From assembly GCA_021787595.1 (NCBI GenBank), contig JAJYLQ010000001.1, positions 202,622 through 266,621 of the forward strand: a DNA stretch of 64,000 nucleotides. The letters run 5' to 3'. Shown here one piece after another: positions 8,749-16,375 of the stretch. Each line of letters opens with the position of its first letter. Within the stretch, counting starts at the first letter, position 1. The position numbers and the translations under genes were made by a program. The notes under the pieces are model-generated. The model worked only from the letters and a program-made list of their open reading frames with translations. It had not been told where the DNA came from and made no database searches. This DNA is from Chloroflexota bacterium. GTDB taxonomy: Bacteria; Chloroflexota; Anaerolineae; Anaerolineales; Villigracilaceae.

Positions 8749-8777
8749 ATTATAGACGCGCTTCGATGGATTGGCAA
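8749..8777 (-). promoter_or_regulatory. Predicted promoter of dnaG-rpoD
   Basis: TTGCCA (8772-8777), a 17 bp spacer and TATAAT (8749-8754) face dnaG on the minus strand. The -10 box is 13 nt from the chosen ATG, so the mRNA leader would be only about 6 nt. Confidence 0.6.
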
Positions 8778-8839
8778 ATCTTGAAGCAAATGTCAGGGTT
8801 TTTTTAAATGAAAGAGACAATCCCATCTGGAGGCACACC

Positions 8840-9217
8840 ATGTTTAACCGTTTCGGCAGCATATCCATCCCCAAGGTTGACAGCGCCTCGCTGCTGGTAT
8901 TCTGGCTGGTCGTTGTCAACCTGGCTTTCAACGTATTGTCCAATGCCAGTTTCCGCGTCTCGGCCATGAGTGCCACATGGCGCGGGCTGCTCATCTGGCA
9001 GGTCGTCGGCAACCTGGCCGGTTTCGTCACGGTCATCACGCTGACGTGGCTGTTGAAGTACATGCCGTTGAGCATCGCCTTCCCGCTCACGACCGGCTTG
9101 ACGGTGCTTGGTGTGCAAATGGTCGCGGCCAGTTGGATCTTCCACGAGCCCATCTCGGAACGTCAATGGCTCGGGACGCTGGCAGTCGTGATCGGCATCT
9201 GGCTGATACGACGATAA
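8840..9217 (+). CDS. Small multidrug-resistance/EamA-like membrane protein
   Basis: This 125-residue protein has four hydrophobic helices, the size and topology of SMR or half-EamA transporters. Segments are at about 16-36, 47-66, 71-91 and 103-122, and the end IGIWLIRR is typical of DMT proteins. The ATG at 8840 is chosen because GGAGG precedes it by 6 nt; an upstream in-frame ATG at 8771 would add a hydrophilic extension overlapping the dnaG promoter. Substrate is unknown. It is followed by a YkoP-like gene, so the two may act together at the membrane. Confidence 0.75.
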   Translation: MFNRFGSISIPKVDSASLLVFWLVVVNLAFNVLSNASFRVSAMSATWRGLLIWQVVGNLAGFVTVITLTWLLKYMPLSIAFPLTTGLTVLGVQMVAASWIFHEPISERQWLGTLAVVIGIWLIRR

Positions 9218-9231
9218 CATCAGCAATAAAT

Positions 9232-9303
9232 CCATCCACAGAGTTCGCAGATTACGCCGATTTTTTCTTATCGTATCCGTGAAATCTGCGTTAATTTGCG
9301 GAT
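9232..9303. repeat. Intergenic hairpin repeat, CAGATTACGC/GAAATCTGCG family
   Basis: ATCCACAGAGTTCGCAGATT on the left pairs imperfectly with AATCTGCGTTAATTTGCGGAT on the right around an AT-rich loop. A second copy of the same family lies at 59082-59147. It has no coding content. Confidence 0.65.
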
Positions 9304-9311
9304 TGCATCAA

Positions 9312-9893
9312 ATGAACCCTCTTCGTTCCATCATCCGCCGCTTCGACGACTGGCTGAGTCACGTGGAAGGCGTCGAGCCGTTCACGGACGATCCGCAGTG
9401 CATCATGCGGATACAGACCGGCCAGATCGAACATGACATCATATTTTCCAATCGGACGATTCGTTCCGGATCACGAGCGCTCTTCCTCCACTTTTGGAAC
9501 AATCACATGCCGATCCTCCCGGACGGTGGGCCGGACCTTGCTTACGGATTAAGATTCCAGCGAGCGATCGTCCATTCGATGAAATTGATCGCGCAGCACA
9601 TTCAAAACGAACCGTCTTTGGACGAAATCCAGATCGTCGGCGGAATCACAACATTCATCTCGCGCGAGCAGGCTGACGGCGGCCGCGCGACGTTCCAGCA
9701 TCTTGGCTTTACGATCTTCCCCTATCACCGCGTCCTCGGAGCGTTCGGCGAATTCTGGGAAAACTTCTATGGCTGGTGGCTGATGTGGACATACAACCCC
9801 GTCAGCGCGCGCTATAGAAAAATGTTCGAAATGCAGCGCACGGAATTTTGGATGACGAAGGAAAACTTTCTGGATCGGTTCGGAAAAAAGTAG
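9312..9893 (+). CDS. YkoP-like domain protein of unknown function
   Basis: This 193-residue soluble protein resembles the YkoP-type domain often found near polysaccharide deacetylases: an N-terminal RRFDDWL, a central RSGSRALFLHFWNNHMP, then a C-terminal YHRVLGAFGEFWENFYGWWL. I cannot name a reaction. The ATG at 9312 matches the family start; the in-frame ATG at 9279 lies in a repeat. The stop codon is embedded in an 11 bp palindrome that serves as terminator for the convergent gene. No signal peptide is visible. Confidence 0.6.
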   Translation: MNPLRSIIRRFDDWLSHVEGVEPFTDDPQCIMRIQTGQIEHDIIFSNRTIRSGSRALFLHFWNNHMPILPDGGPDLAYGLRFQRAIVHSMKLIAQHIQNEPSLDEIQIVGGITTFISREQADGGRATFQHLGFTIFPYHRVLGAFGEFWENFYGWWLMWTYNPVSARYRKMFEMQRTEFWMTKENFLDRFGKK

Positions 9894-9916
9894 AGACGGC
9901 CAAATGGCCGTCTCTA
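9883..9916 (-). terminator. Terminator of the secreted Ala/Ser/Asn-rich gene
   Basis: The 11 bp stem TAGAGACGGCC (9891-9901) pairs with GGCCGTCTCTA (9906-9916) around AAAT. On the minus strand CTTTTTT follows directly. The left arm contains the stop codon of the convergent plus-strand gene, so the two genes share the hairpin. Confidence 0.75.
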
Positions 9917-9939
9917 CTGGCGAAAGGAGGAAGGGGCGC

Positions 9940-10389
9940 TTAGTGACCGAGGCTTACGCCCGCGTTCGAATCAGACTGTCCGCCAAAGAGCAGGTTCAGG
10001 AACAAGCTGCTGCCTGTGGCATTGACCGAAGTCTGCGTGTTCGCGTTGGCGTTTGCGCCGGCATTTGTCTGGCCATTGCCCTTGAGCAGGTTCTTTAACG
10101 CCGCACCCAGATTCGCTCCGCCGCCGGCATTACCGGATGCGGAAGCAGAACTTGAAACGGAACTGTGCGAATGGGACGAAGCGCTGGCGCCGGCATTCGC
10201 CGAAGTCTGCGCCGAGGCGTTGGCTGTGGCATTCGAAGCGGTCTGCATTCCAAAGTCCGCGGCTTGAGCGACAATGCCTTCCACGCGCTGAAGAGTCTGT
10301 TCAGCCTTGCTGCGAACACTTCCATTGAGGCCGGCGGTCACGCCGAAACTCAATATCAGGGACAGAACTATTTGAGCGATCGTTTTCAT
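9940..10389 (-). CDS. Secreted Ala/Ser/Asn-rich low-complexity protein
   Basis: This 149-residue protein starts with a clear signal peptide (MKTIAQIVLSLILSFGVTAG), followed by a short helical stretch and a long low-complexity region rich in A, S, N, G and T (roughly 50-120). A hydrophobic patch SLFLNLLFGG sits near the end. A GGAGG site lies 6 nt before the ATG at 10389. No catalytic motif is visible. It may be an exported matrix or surface protein. It is not recognised as a known family. Confidence 0.65.
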   Translation of the reverse strand: MKTIAQIVLSLILSFGVTAGLNGSVRSKAEQTLQRVEGIVAQAADFGMQTASNATANASAQTSANAGASASSHSHSSVSSSASASGNAGGGANLGAALKNLLKGNGQTNAGANANANTQTSVNATGSSLFLNLLFGGQSDSNAGVSLGH

Positions 10390-10558
10390 GGAAATACCTC
10401 CGGGTTGGATTCGATTTTCGTTGCTGCAGTCGTTCATTCCAGATAACGAGGCATCACCGCAAATGTTATGCAACAATAGAAATCAGGGCCATTGGGGTTT
10501 GCCGTGAATGTCAGCCGTTTGATTGCCTATTGTGGAAATGTAACTGTTCAGGCTACCA

Positions 10559-10617
10559 TGTCATTCTGAGCAGAGCCCCCTTTGCAGCGCCTAACCGAGC
10601 TTCGCAATTGGTTAGGC
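10559..10617. repeat. Fragmentary intergenic repeat with hairpin
   Basis: TCATTCTGAGCAGAGC is followed by GCCTAACC (10589-10596), which is inverted as GGTTAGGC (10610-10617). It lies in the 263 bp gap upstream of the secreted Ala/Ser/Asn-rich gene, which otherwise shows nothing recognisable. Confidence 0.4.
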
Positions 10618-10652
10618 TCTTTACCCAAACATCAAGGTATCCAACACTTAAC

Positions 10653-11171
10653 TCAACGCGTCCAGACAAAAGTCATCAGCTGTTCTCCCGTCGTCGCATC
10701 CAACACTACATCAAACTCATTACTTGTTGCGTGAGGACCATTCGGCGATCCAACGGACTGCGAATAAACTCCCACATACGTCACAATCCAGACCAATCGT
10801 GGATTGAGAAATGTTGGATCAACTTTTTCCCCGGCTTGAGCAGAGGATCGCAATAGTAGGTTGCCAAGTCGGCCCAAATTTGCAGTGATACCAATTAGGC
10901 TTTTGGTATATTGCAAATTTGGAAACTGCTTATTTGCTGCGTCAATGGCTTGGTCTCTCGAGATGATAGTTTGAGTGATTGTGGCTGGGTCAACAGGCTC
11001 GAATGTCCAATTCTCCTTTGCTAAATCCTGTTTTAATACGTTTCCATCTGGAAGATTGGATTGGGCCAGGGCCGGGGTTAATTTGTTAGCATAGGCGTGT
11101 CCCAAAAACCACCCTATACCAGCCAGGATTACCAAAACGCCAATCAATATTAATACGGTTTTCTTTTGCAT
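10653..11171 (-). CDS. Membrane-anchored protein of unknown function
   Basis: This 172-residue protein has one N-terminal membrane anchor (about 6-26, VLILIGVLVILAGIGWFLGH) and an outside domain. The C-terminus, FDVVLDATTGEQLMTFVWTR, resembles PepSY-like domains, where VLDATTGE is common, but the match is weak. Of two nearby ATGs, 11171 has better spacing (8 nt) from AGGAG than 11177. The gene is AT-richer than the flanking core genes and opens the accessory block. Function unknown. Confidence 0.6.
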   Translation of the reverse strand: MQKKTVLILIGVLVILAGIGWFLGHAYANKLTPALAQSNLPDGNVLKQDLAKENWTFEPVDPATITQTIISRDQAIDAANKQFPNLQYTKSLIGITANLGRLGNLLLRSSAQAGEKVDPTFLNPRLVWIVTYVGVYSQSVGSPNGPHATSNEFDVVLDATTGEQLMTFVWTR

Positions 11172-11217
11172 GTTCATATCTCCTGATGCAGAAATACTTG
11201 TGCAAAACAACTCTGCC

Positions 11218-11884
11218 TCATTGTGTCCAGTTATCTTCCCAAGTATCTGGGTAAGTAAAGCCAGCGCTGGCATGATAGGAAGTCCCCGGGGATACATATA
11301 TTGACAAGCTGTTTGTGTTCACCTGAAACCAGCCAGACCCATCTTGAAAACTGAGGTCGGTCATTCGGAAATGTGACGTTCCAGTGCCACCAAGCTGAAT
11401 AGACGTGTCGGTTGTTTCACCAAAATACTGCTCATCGGATGTTGTAGTGAAACCAAGTGTACTTGTAGAAGCACAATCTTTCTGTGTGCCATCAATGTAT
11501 CCGCACCAATAAATACTAGATCGCTGGATTTTATATTCGTGGACGTTACTATTGATAGTACCGTAGGTGAAACGACAGTAATTACCACATCCATTCCAAT
11601 ATTCAACGAAATAGGATGGGGCGCTATCTGATGATGTTCTTAAGCCACCCTGCTTGAATGTAAGCGCTTGACCCTCCTGCCATAACCCATTCCGTGGAGA
11701 AACCGCCTGATACTGGAACATTGGGATTGCCATAAGGGAGGCGAGCCGAGACCCCGGTCGCTGATGACGCATAATCATGGTATCCTGCAAAGTAGTTGCC
11801 TGCGGCCTTAACTGGGGTAATACTGCCAATTACAAAACCAACCAACAATGCAAGCACCATTGAGAAAAGCAAACGCCAACGCAT
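11218..11884 (-). pseudogene. Frameshifted secreted protein gene
   Basis: A signal peptide (MRWRLLFSMVLALLVGFVIG) starts at 11884 behind AAAGGAG. The frame continues through YIQAGWLKNIIR to a stop near 11624. The overlapping frame, entered at about 11640-11660, carries GGLRTSSDSAPSYFVEYWNG and runs on to 11218 with balanced, Cys-containing sequence (for example WNGCGNYCRFTYGTI). The two halves read as one roughly 220-residue exported protein broken by a single-base shift. This could be a true pseudogene, programmed frameshifting or an assembly error. Family unknown. Confidence 0.6.
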
Positions 11885-11888
11885 GTTA

Positions 11889-12006
11889 TGCACTCCTTTC
11901 GCAGTAGAGAAACATTTAACCACCTCTTTCACTCTACTCCTTTTGGAGTCGTTTGTCACTGGAATTAATACCAGTTCTTTTCCTGGGAATTATTCGAGGT
12001 TGTCAG
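11889..12006 (-). repeat. Copy A of a duplicated ~110 bp leader segment
   Basis: The segment matches 14983-15106. Shared blocks include CTTTCACTCTACTCCTTTTG, GGAGTCGTTTGTCACTGGAA and GGGAATTATTCGAGGTTGTC. On the minus strand the block begins with codons for DNLE-stop, the same C-terminus as the response regulator at 15082, and ends with the ribosome-binding site of a secreted-protein gene. It therefore looks like the remains of a duplicated unit made of a regulator tail, a leader and a secreted gene. Confidence 0.7.
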
Positions 12007-12023
12007 ACAAACGACGCGGCCGC

Positions 12024-12296
12024 GATTTCCAAAGAAAATTCCCGGAATTCACAAAATCAGTCTGGAGTTTCCCGGCTGAATCTGCAAAAAAGATCGGACA
12101 CCCTGCGCCGTTTCTAGCTGAGCTGCCGTATCGTTTGATTCAACTTTATACATTCTCAAATGAAATTATTCTTGATCCGTTTATGGGATCAGGCCAAACC
12201 GCGCTGGCGGCGATAAAGGCGAACCGGCATTATGTGGGATATGAAACGAATGAAGAATATTTAGTACTGGCACAAAAGCGAATCCGTCAGAAGTGA
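12024..12296 (+). pseudogene. C-terminal remnant of a site-specific DNA methyltransferase
   Basis: The reading frame encodes about 90 residues that match the end of DNA N4/N6 methyltransferases: HPAPFLAELPYRLIQLYTF, then the AdoMet-binding DPFMGSGQTALAA, and GYETNEEYLVLAQKRI. The N-terminal two thirds, including the catalytic (D/N/S)PP(Y/W) motif, are missing. Upstream the frame enters the duplicated leader segment, so the gene was cut by a rearrangement at about 12012-12024. No start codon or partner restriction gene is visible. Confidence 0.75.
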
Positions 12297-12311
12297 TGAT
12301 TCTTCAGCCCA

Positions 12312-13463
12312 TCAATTTCGGTACTCCAAAAGCAAATAATCTCGGCCAACCCAATCGCTTGGCAGATTATACGTTTTGATAATATTCCCATCAGGCGTTA
12401 TCAAAAATACGCGACTATGTGTGCCGATTAGGAAATTATCTCCGAAGGGAGAGATTATGAAAGTTGCATCGGCTTCATTCTTTAGAAAATCTTCCGGGTT
12501 TATCACTGGCTTAAGTGTGGACATATTTATCAACATGGCTGGCGCTGGACCCTCACAAGGGCATCTTCTACTGTAATACCATATGCCGTGATATTGATAC
12601 TGTTTGGCAGTTTGTGTTGAATAAGTTAATGCATCGGAATTGGATATGGGGATAGAAAGAGTAATTTTTTGTGTCTGTAAATCAAAAACGTCCAAAATAT
12701 TAGTATAAGTCAGTGTTATGCTGTTGCCAACAGGCTCCAAATATAAATGTCTTATATCTTGGTCAACAGCGATGAAAAACCATTCTCCTTCCAATGGGAC
12801 GCTCAATATCTTTTCCTCCACGATCCCAGAATCAGTATTGACAAGAAATACTTTTATTTGCTTGCTTCCATTTTGAAGAAGGCCGTTTGTGCTGATTGCG
12901 GCAATCTTGGAATCTTTTGTTTCAATAAAATCTAATATATGGCTTTTAAGATCAGCAATTGTTTTTATGGAGAAATCGTTTTGAACAACGCTGATTTTTC
13001 CGTTGGCTGTGGATAAAATCAACTTACCCTGAACTATGCTTGCCATTCCTGGCCCCAATCCACCAATAAATGACGAAGGGTCGAGAATTTGAACTTGACT
13101 TTTCTCGAGATTAACTTTTGCAAGGTATTGCCCTGTACTTCCGCTTAAAAGTGCATAGAATGTCGAATTATTGTCGTAGTATGCGAAACCAATCCGGAGC
13201 GGATGTTGTAAGGGATCATTAGCCTGCTTGATCTCGCTACCAAGATCGAGATCATGGAAACAACTCGAATCATCTAGGCAATTGAAATGCAATGTAGAGC
13301 CATCTAGGTAAATAGCTGCGATTGGAATGGGGGCCGCCGTGGTTTTGTCTAATGGACTCCTATTGCTAAATTCAGTAAAAAAAATGAAACCCGCGGCAAT
13401 AACCAACAAGATGCCAGTTATTGGAAGAATGAAATTAATTAGGTATTTGTTCATTGTTAACAT
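12312..13463 (-). CDS. Membrane-anchored protein, probable beta-propeller-like ectodomain
   Basis: This 383-residue protein has one N-terminal membrane segment (about 8-30) followed by an extracytoplasmic domain rich in beta-strand-like repeats, such as AYYDNNSTFYALLSGSTGQY and YTNILDVFDLQTQKITLSI. These suggest a propeller of about seven blades. No catalytic motif is recognised. Cysteines at CLDDSSCF and RRCPCEG could form disulfides. The gene is clearly AT-rich and has no obvious Shine-Dalgarno. An ATG three codons in (13454) is equally possible. It belongs to the accessory block. Confidence 0.6.
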   Translation of the reverse strand: MLTMNKYLINFILPITGILLVIAAGFIFFTEFSNRSPLDKTTAAPIPIAAIYLDGSTLHFNCLDDSSCFHDLDLGSEIKQANDPLQHPLRIGFAYYDNNSTFYALLSGSTGQYLAKVNLEKSQVQILDPSSFIGGLGPGMASIVQGKLILSTANGKISVVQNDFSIKTIADLKSHILDFIETKDSKIAAISTNGLLQNGSKQIKVFLVNTDSGIVEEKILSVPLEGEWFFIAVDQDIRHLYLEPVGNSITLTYTNILDVFDLQTQKITLSIPISNSDALTYSTQTAKQYQYHGIWYYSRRCPCEGPAPAMLINMSTLKPVINPEDFLKNEADATFIISPFGDNFLIGTHSRVFLITPDGNIIKTYNLPSDWVGRDYLLLEYRN

Positions 13464-13605
13464 CCGGTATCTCGACTAAAATACACCGCCTTTGCCAATT
13501 TCAAGTATAGATTCAGAATCTCGGCGAAGGCGGTGAGTCTGAGAAAAAACTTGGAAAAGGTTTATGCTGCATTATTTAGGAACAACCTCCTTCTAGGTCG
13601 AGCCG

Positions 13606-14976
13606 TTAATGAAACAGATTATCGGCGATGTGCCAAAAATACTGAAGTGTTGGGAAGGAACCCAAATATGCATTCTTTCTATCATTTGTATGTCCGCTAA
13701 AGTAAGGCACAGCTCCTATCTGCGTGACCATTACAACATGCCCAGCCCCATGATTCCTCCCTCCAGCAGGATAGTAACTATCCGTTATGAGATCGCCTAA
13801 CTGTAAGGAACCGGCACTAGCGTATTGAGTAGTCGCACCCCAAGTATTGTCTAGCCAATAAAATAGTCCCTGTGGGCTTGAACTGTAGCCAGAAACTCTC
13901 CAGCCATACGTTCCGGGTGAAGGAGTGAAATTCCAAATGGTGTCTGTTGGAAATCCACCCTGCCTCAGAGCTTGGGATATATAATCTGCACAATCATTGC
14001 ATGTTTGCGTGGTATATGTCCAAACATTTTTGTAGGCAGCAAGTTGATTATAGTAGGAGGTATCCATATAATATGTTCCGCCATACGTACAAGTTTTGGA
14101 TACGTTGGCTCCAACATAAGTATAAGCGTAATTACTGGCAGATGTTCGACCGTAGGTAAAACTCGAAGTGACTACTAAAGGCGATGGCCCTCCATCTGAT
14201 TTTATGTAATCATCTAGTAATTGTTTCCCCAGAACATCAATCGGTGTATGATACAGTTTATATCCGAACATCCGTGTAAAGTCGGGCTTTGTCCTGACAG
14301 GGCCATCCTTTACCCAAGATACATTGTCAACCCCATTTTCATTGTCAATCTCTCTATCAGTAAATTCGTCTTTAGTAAATTGTGGTTGCCCACCTTTCAA
14401 ACTTATATCAATGCTATGATGTATTCTAAATGTAGTTTCTGCGCCGTTGGAAATTGAATAATTGACTGCATTGGTCGTGCTTGTGATGTACCGCTCTAGG
14501 GCCTGCTTTACATTCTCATTTTCAGTATTAGATATTGCCCAGCGAGCGGCAGGAATCATAGGATAATCATCCGATTGACTAAAATTTGGATAACCAAACG
14601 TTGTTACTGTTTCCTCCAATTCAATATGAAATGTGTCGGTCGTTGCGATGACTTGAGCAGTTTCCATGGAAAACATTGAATTTATGGATATCAGGTTAGT
14701 ATGCATCCCAATGCTATAGAATTCCCTGTAGTAATTCCTTCGCTCCTGAATTAAAGCAGCCATGGGGCCTGAGTAAAATGATGGACGCGAAGTCTCGCCT
14801 ATATTCAGTTGCTGGCTGTAATCGGCCAGCATTGTTTTTATGTTGTCAGGGACATTGCCAACAGGCAGGACTTGTCGCGGTCTTGTAAAGCCGCTCGTTA
14901 TAGTAAAGACAAATGCCGCCAGAAGAAACATCTTTACGAGCGACAAAATGCCTTTGGTCGTTAGGTTGTATTTCAT
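13606..14976 (-). CDS. Secreted Amidase_6 (NlpC-like) domain protein
   Basis: The 456-residue protein begins with a signal sequence (about 10-30, LSLVKMFLLAAFVFTITSG). The C-terminal ~170 residues match the putative amidase domain Amidase_6: CNDCADYISQALRQGGFPTD with the likely catalytic Cys, GAGHVVMVTQIG with the likely His, and SGHTNDR, a hallmark of the family. Family members are thought to act on peptide or amide bonds, possibly in cell walls. An AAAGGAG site precedes the ATG. The 5' leader belongs to the duplicated segment shared with the frameshifted gene at 11218. Confidence 0.75.
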   Translation of the reverse strand: MKYNLTTKGILSLVKMFLLAAFVFTITSGFTRPRQVLPVGNVPDNIKTMLADYSQQLNIGETSRPSFYSGPMAALIQERRNYYREFYSIGMHTNLISINSMFSMETAQVIATTDTFHIELEETVTTFGYPNFSQSDDYPMIPAARWAISNTENENVKQALERYITSTTNAVNYSISNGAETTFRIHHSIDISLKGGQPQFTKDEFTDREIDNENGVDNVSWVKDGPVRTKPDFTRMFGYKLYHTPIDVLGKQLLDDYIKSDGGPSPLVVTSSFTYGRTSASNYAYTYVGANVSKTCTYGGTYYMDTSYYNQLAAYKNVWTYTTQTCNDCADYISQALRQGGFPTDTIWNFTPSPGTYGWRVSGYSSSPQGLFYWLDNTWGATTQYASAGSLQLGDLITDSYYPAGGRNHGAGHVVMVTQIGAVPYFSGHTNDRKNAYLGSFPTLQYFWHIADNLFH

Positions 14977-14982
14977 TGCAAA

Positions 14983-15106
14983 CTCCTTTTGTGGTAGTAG
15001 AGAAATGTGTGGCCACCACTTTCACTCTACTCCTTTTGGAGTCGTTTGTCACTGGAATTAATTCTAGTCTTCGACTGGGAATTATTCGAGGTTGTCAGGC
15101 AAATTT
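14983..15106 (-). repeat. Copy B of the duplicated ~110 bp leader segment
   Basis: This copy runs from the last codons of the response regulator gene to the ribosome-binding site of the amidase gene and matches 11889-12006. A small stem, ACTCC-TTTT-GGAGT, lies in its centre. It probably carries the promoter of the secreted gene. Confidence 0.7.
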
Positions 15107-15723
15107 TTGTGTGCCCAAGCCACGGCCGCCTGGCGCGAACGGACTTCCAGTTTTTCCAGAATATTTGTGACATGGTAGGCAACTGTTTTGGATGTGATTC
15201 CTATGGCTTTTGCGATATCCGCGTTGCTCAAGCCCTCCGCCAGCAGCCTCAGGATATCCTGTTCGCGTTTCGTCAGGCTTTTCCACTTTCGACCGTCGGT
15301 CGCCTGCCAGTGGAGCACCCGCCCCATTTGTTCCTGTGTAAAGAGGCTCTCGCCGCCTGCCGCGCGGCGGATGCCAGCGATCAGGTCCTCGGCACACTGG
15401 CTTTTCGTGAGAAAACCCGCCGCGCCCGCCTCCATCATGCCCACCAGGTAGAAATCGCGGTCGTGCATGGTCAATATAAGCGTCACGGTTTCGGGGTAAT
15501 GGGCGCGTGCCCATTCGTGGACTTCGAATGCGGAAAGCCCCGGCATTTTGAGATCGAGCAAGAGAATGTCCGGGTGCAATTCTGCGACCATCTTCTGCGC
15601 TTCGGTTCCATCCTGCGCTTCGCCGACGGTTTGCATATCCGCGGCCTGTTCGAGGATGGAGCGAATGCCTGAGCGGGCAACGGGATGGTCGTCTGCGATC
15701 AGGACGGTAATCTTCTCATCCAT
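15082..15723 (-). CDS. NarL/LuxR-type response regulator, orphan
   Basis: This is a 213-residue two-component regulator. The receiver domain is at about 5-120, with acidic pocket DD in IADDHPVARS, phosphoacceptor D in DILLLDLKMPG, and K in GFLTKS. The C-terminal LuxR helix-turn-helix has SLTKREQDILRLLAEGLSN and IAKAIGITSKTVAYHVTNI. The start at 15723 has GGGAGAG 4 nt upstream. No sensor kinase is adjacent, so the partner is unknown. The tail of a second copy survives at about 11990-12011. It may control the secreted genes that follow it. Confidence 0.9.
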   Translation of the reverse strand: MDEKITVLIADDHPVARSGIRSILEQAADMQTVGEAQDGTEAQKMVAELHPDILLLDLKMPGLSAFEVHEWARAHYPETVTLILTMHDRDFYLVGMMEAGAAGFLTKSQCAEDLIAGIRRAAGGESLFTQEQMGRVLHWQATDGRKWKSLTKREQDILRLLAEGLSNADIAKAIGITSKTVAYHVTNILEKLEVRSRQAAVAWAHKNLPDNLE

Positions 15724-15839
15724 TTTCTCTCCCTTGTTTATGAAAAACAATTGTAGCAGCCGGTTGCTGAACACGACTGTACCAATTTTACCTTATGAAA
15801 CTACCCCTGGAGGCCGCATTTCATTTCGGTTAACCCTAG

Positions 15840-15852
15840 TATAATGATCCCC
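15840..15852 (+). promoter_or_regulatory. TATAAT box 7 nt before yqeY start: leaderless promoter
   Basis: TATAAT (15840-15845) is followed by 7 nt and the ATG at 15853. Transcription would begin at or next to the start codon. An upstream in-frame ATG at 15844 overlaps the box and is unlikely to be used. Confidence 0.6.
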
Positions 15853-16299
15853 ATGGACATCAAAACTCAACTGACCGAAGCCATGAAGCAGGCCATGAAA
15901 TCCCGCGACGAAGTCGGCAAGCGGACGACGCGCATGGCGCTGGCAAACATCAAACAAGCGGAAGTGGATAAGCAGATCACGCTCGACGATGCGGCGGTCA
16001 TCTCGTTATTGCAGAAGGAGATCAGGAATCGCCGCGAGGCCGTGGAGGAGGCAAAGAGGGCCAACCGCCCCGATTTGATCGCGGACAACGAAGCTGAGAT
16101 CAAAGTGATCGAAGCCTTCCTGCCAAAAGCCATGAGCACGGACGAACTGCGCGCGCTGGCGCAGGCCGCGATTGCCGAGACGGGCGCGGCCTCGCAATCC
16201 GACATGGGCAAGGTGATGAAGGCGCTGATGCCCAGGGTCGCGGGACGCGCCGCGGGCGATCAGGTCAGTGCGGTGGTGAAGGAATTGCTGACGAAGTAG
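15853..16299 (+). CDS. yqeY: GatB/YqeY domain protein
   Basis: This 148-residue helical protein of the YqeY family is related to the tail domain of GatB, the tRNA amidotransferase. Seen: DAAVISLLQKEIRNRREAVE, then VIEAFLPKAMSTDELRALA and SDMGKVMKALMPRVAGRAAG. The family is thought to assist tRNA-linked amidation, but its exact role is not settled. The predicted TATAAT box lies 7 nt before the ATG, so the mRNA is likely leaderless. It starts a rightward run of core genes. Confidence 0.9.
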   Translation: MDIKTQLTEAMKQAMKSRDEVGKRTTRMALANIKQAEVDKQITLDDAAVISLLQKEIRNRREAVEEAKRANRPDLIADNEAEIKVIEAFLPKAMSTDELRALAQAAIAETGAASQSDMGKVMKALMPRVAGRAAGDQVSAVVKELLTK

Positions 16300-16363
16300 A
16301 ACCGCCGCATCGAACCGCGAGGATCGCCGGGAGCGCAATGCGCCTCGCCGCAGGCTTCGCGGT

Positions 16364-16375
16364 TATTATTTTATT
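16364..16375 (+). promoter_or_regulatory. TATTAT box 6 nt before pgpH start
   Basis: TATTAT (16364-16369) and a 6 nt spacer precede the ATG at 16376. This fits the leaderless pattern seen elsewhere in the window. Confidence 0.45.

Noticed and set aside
9279..9311. Longer start for the YkoP-like gene
   Set aside because: The extension lies inside the intergenic repeat and has no ribosome-binding site.
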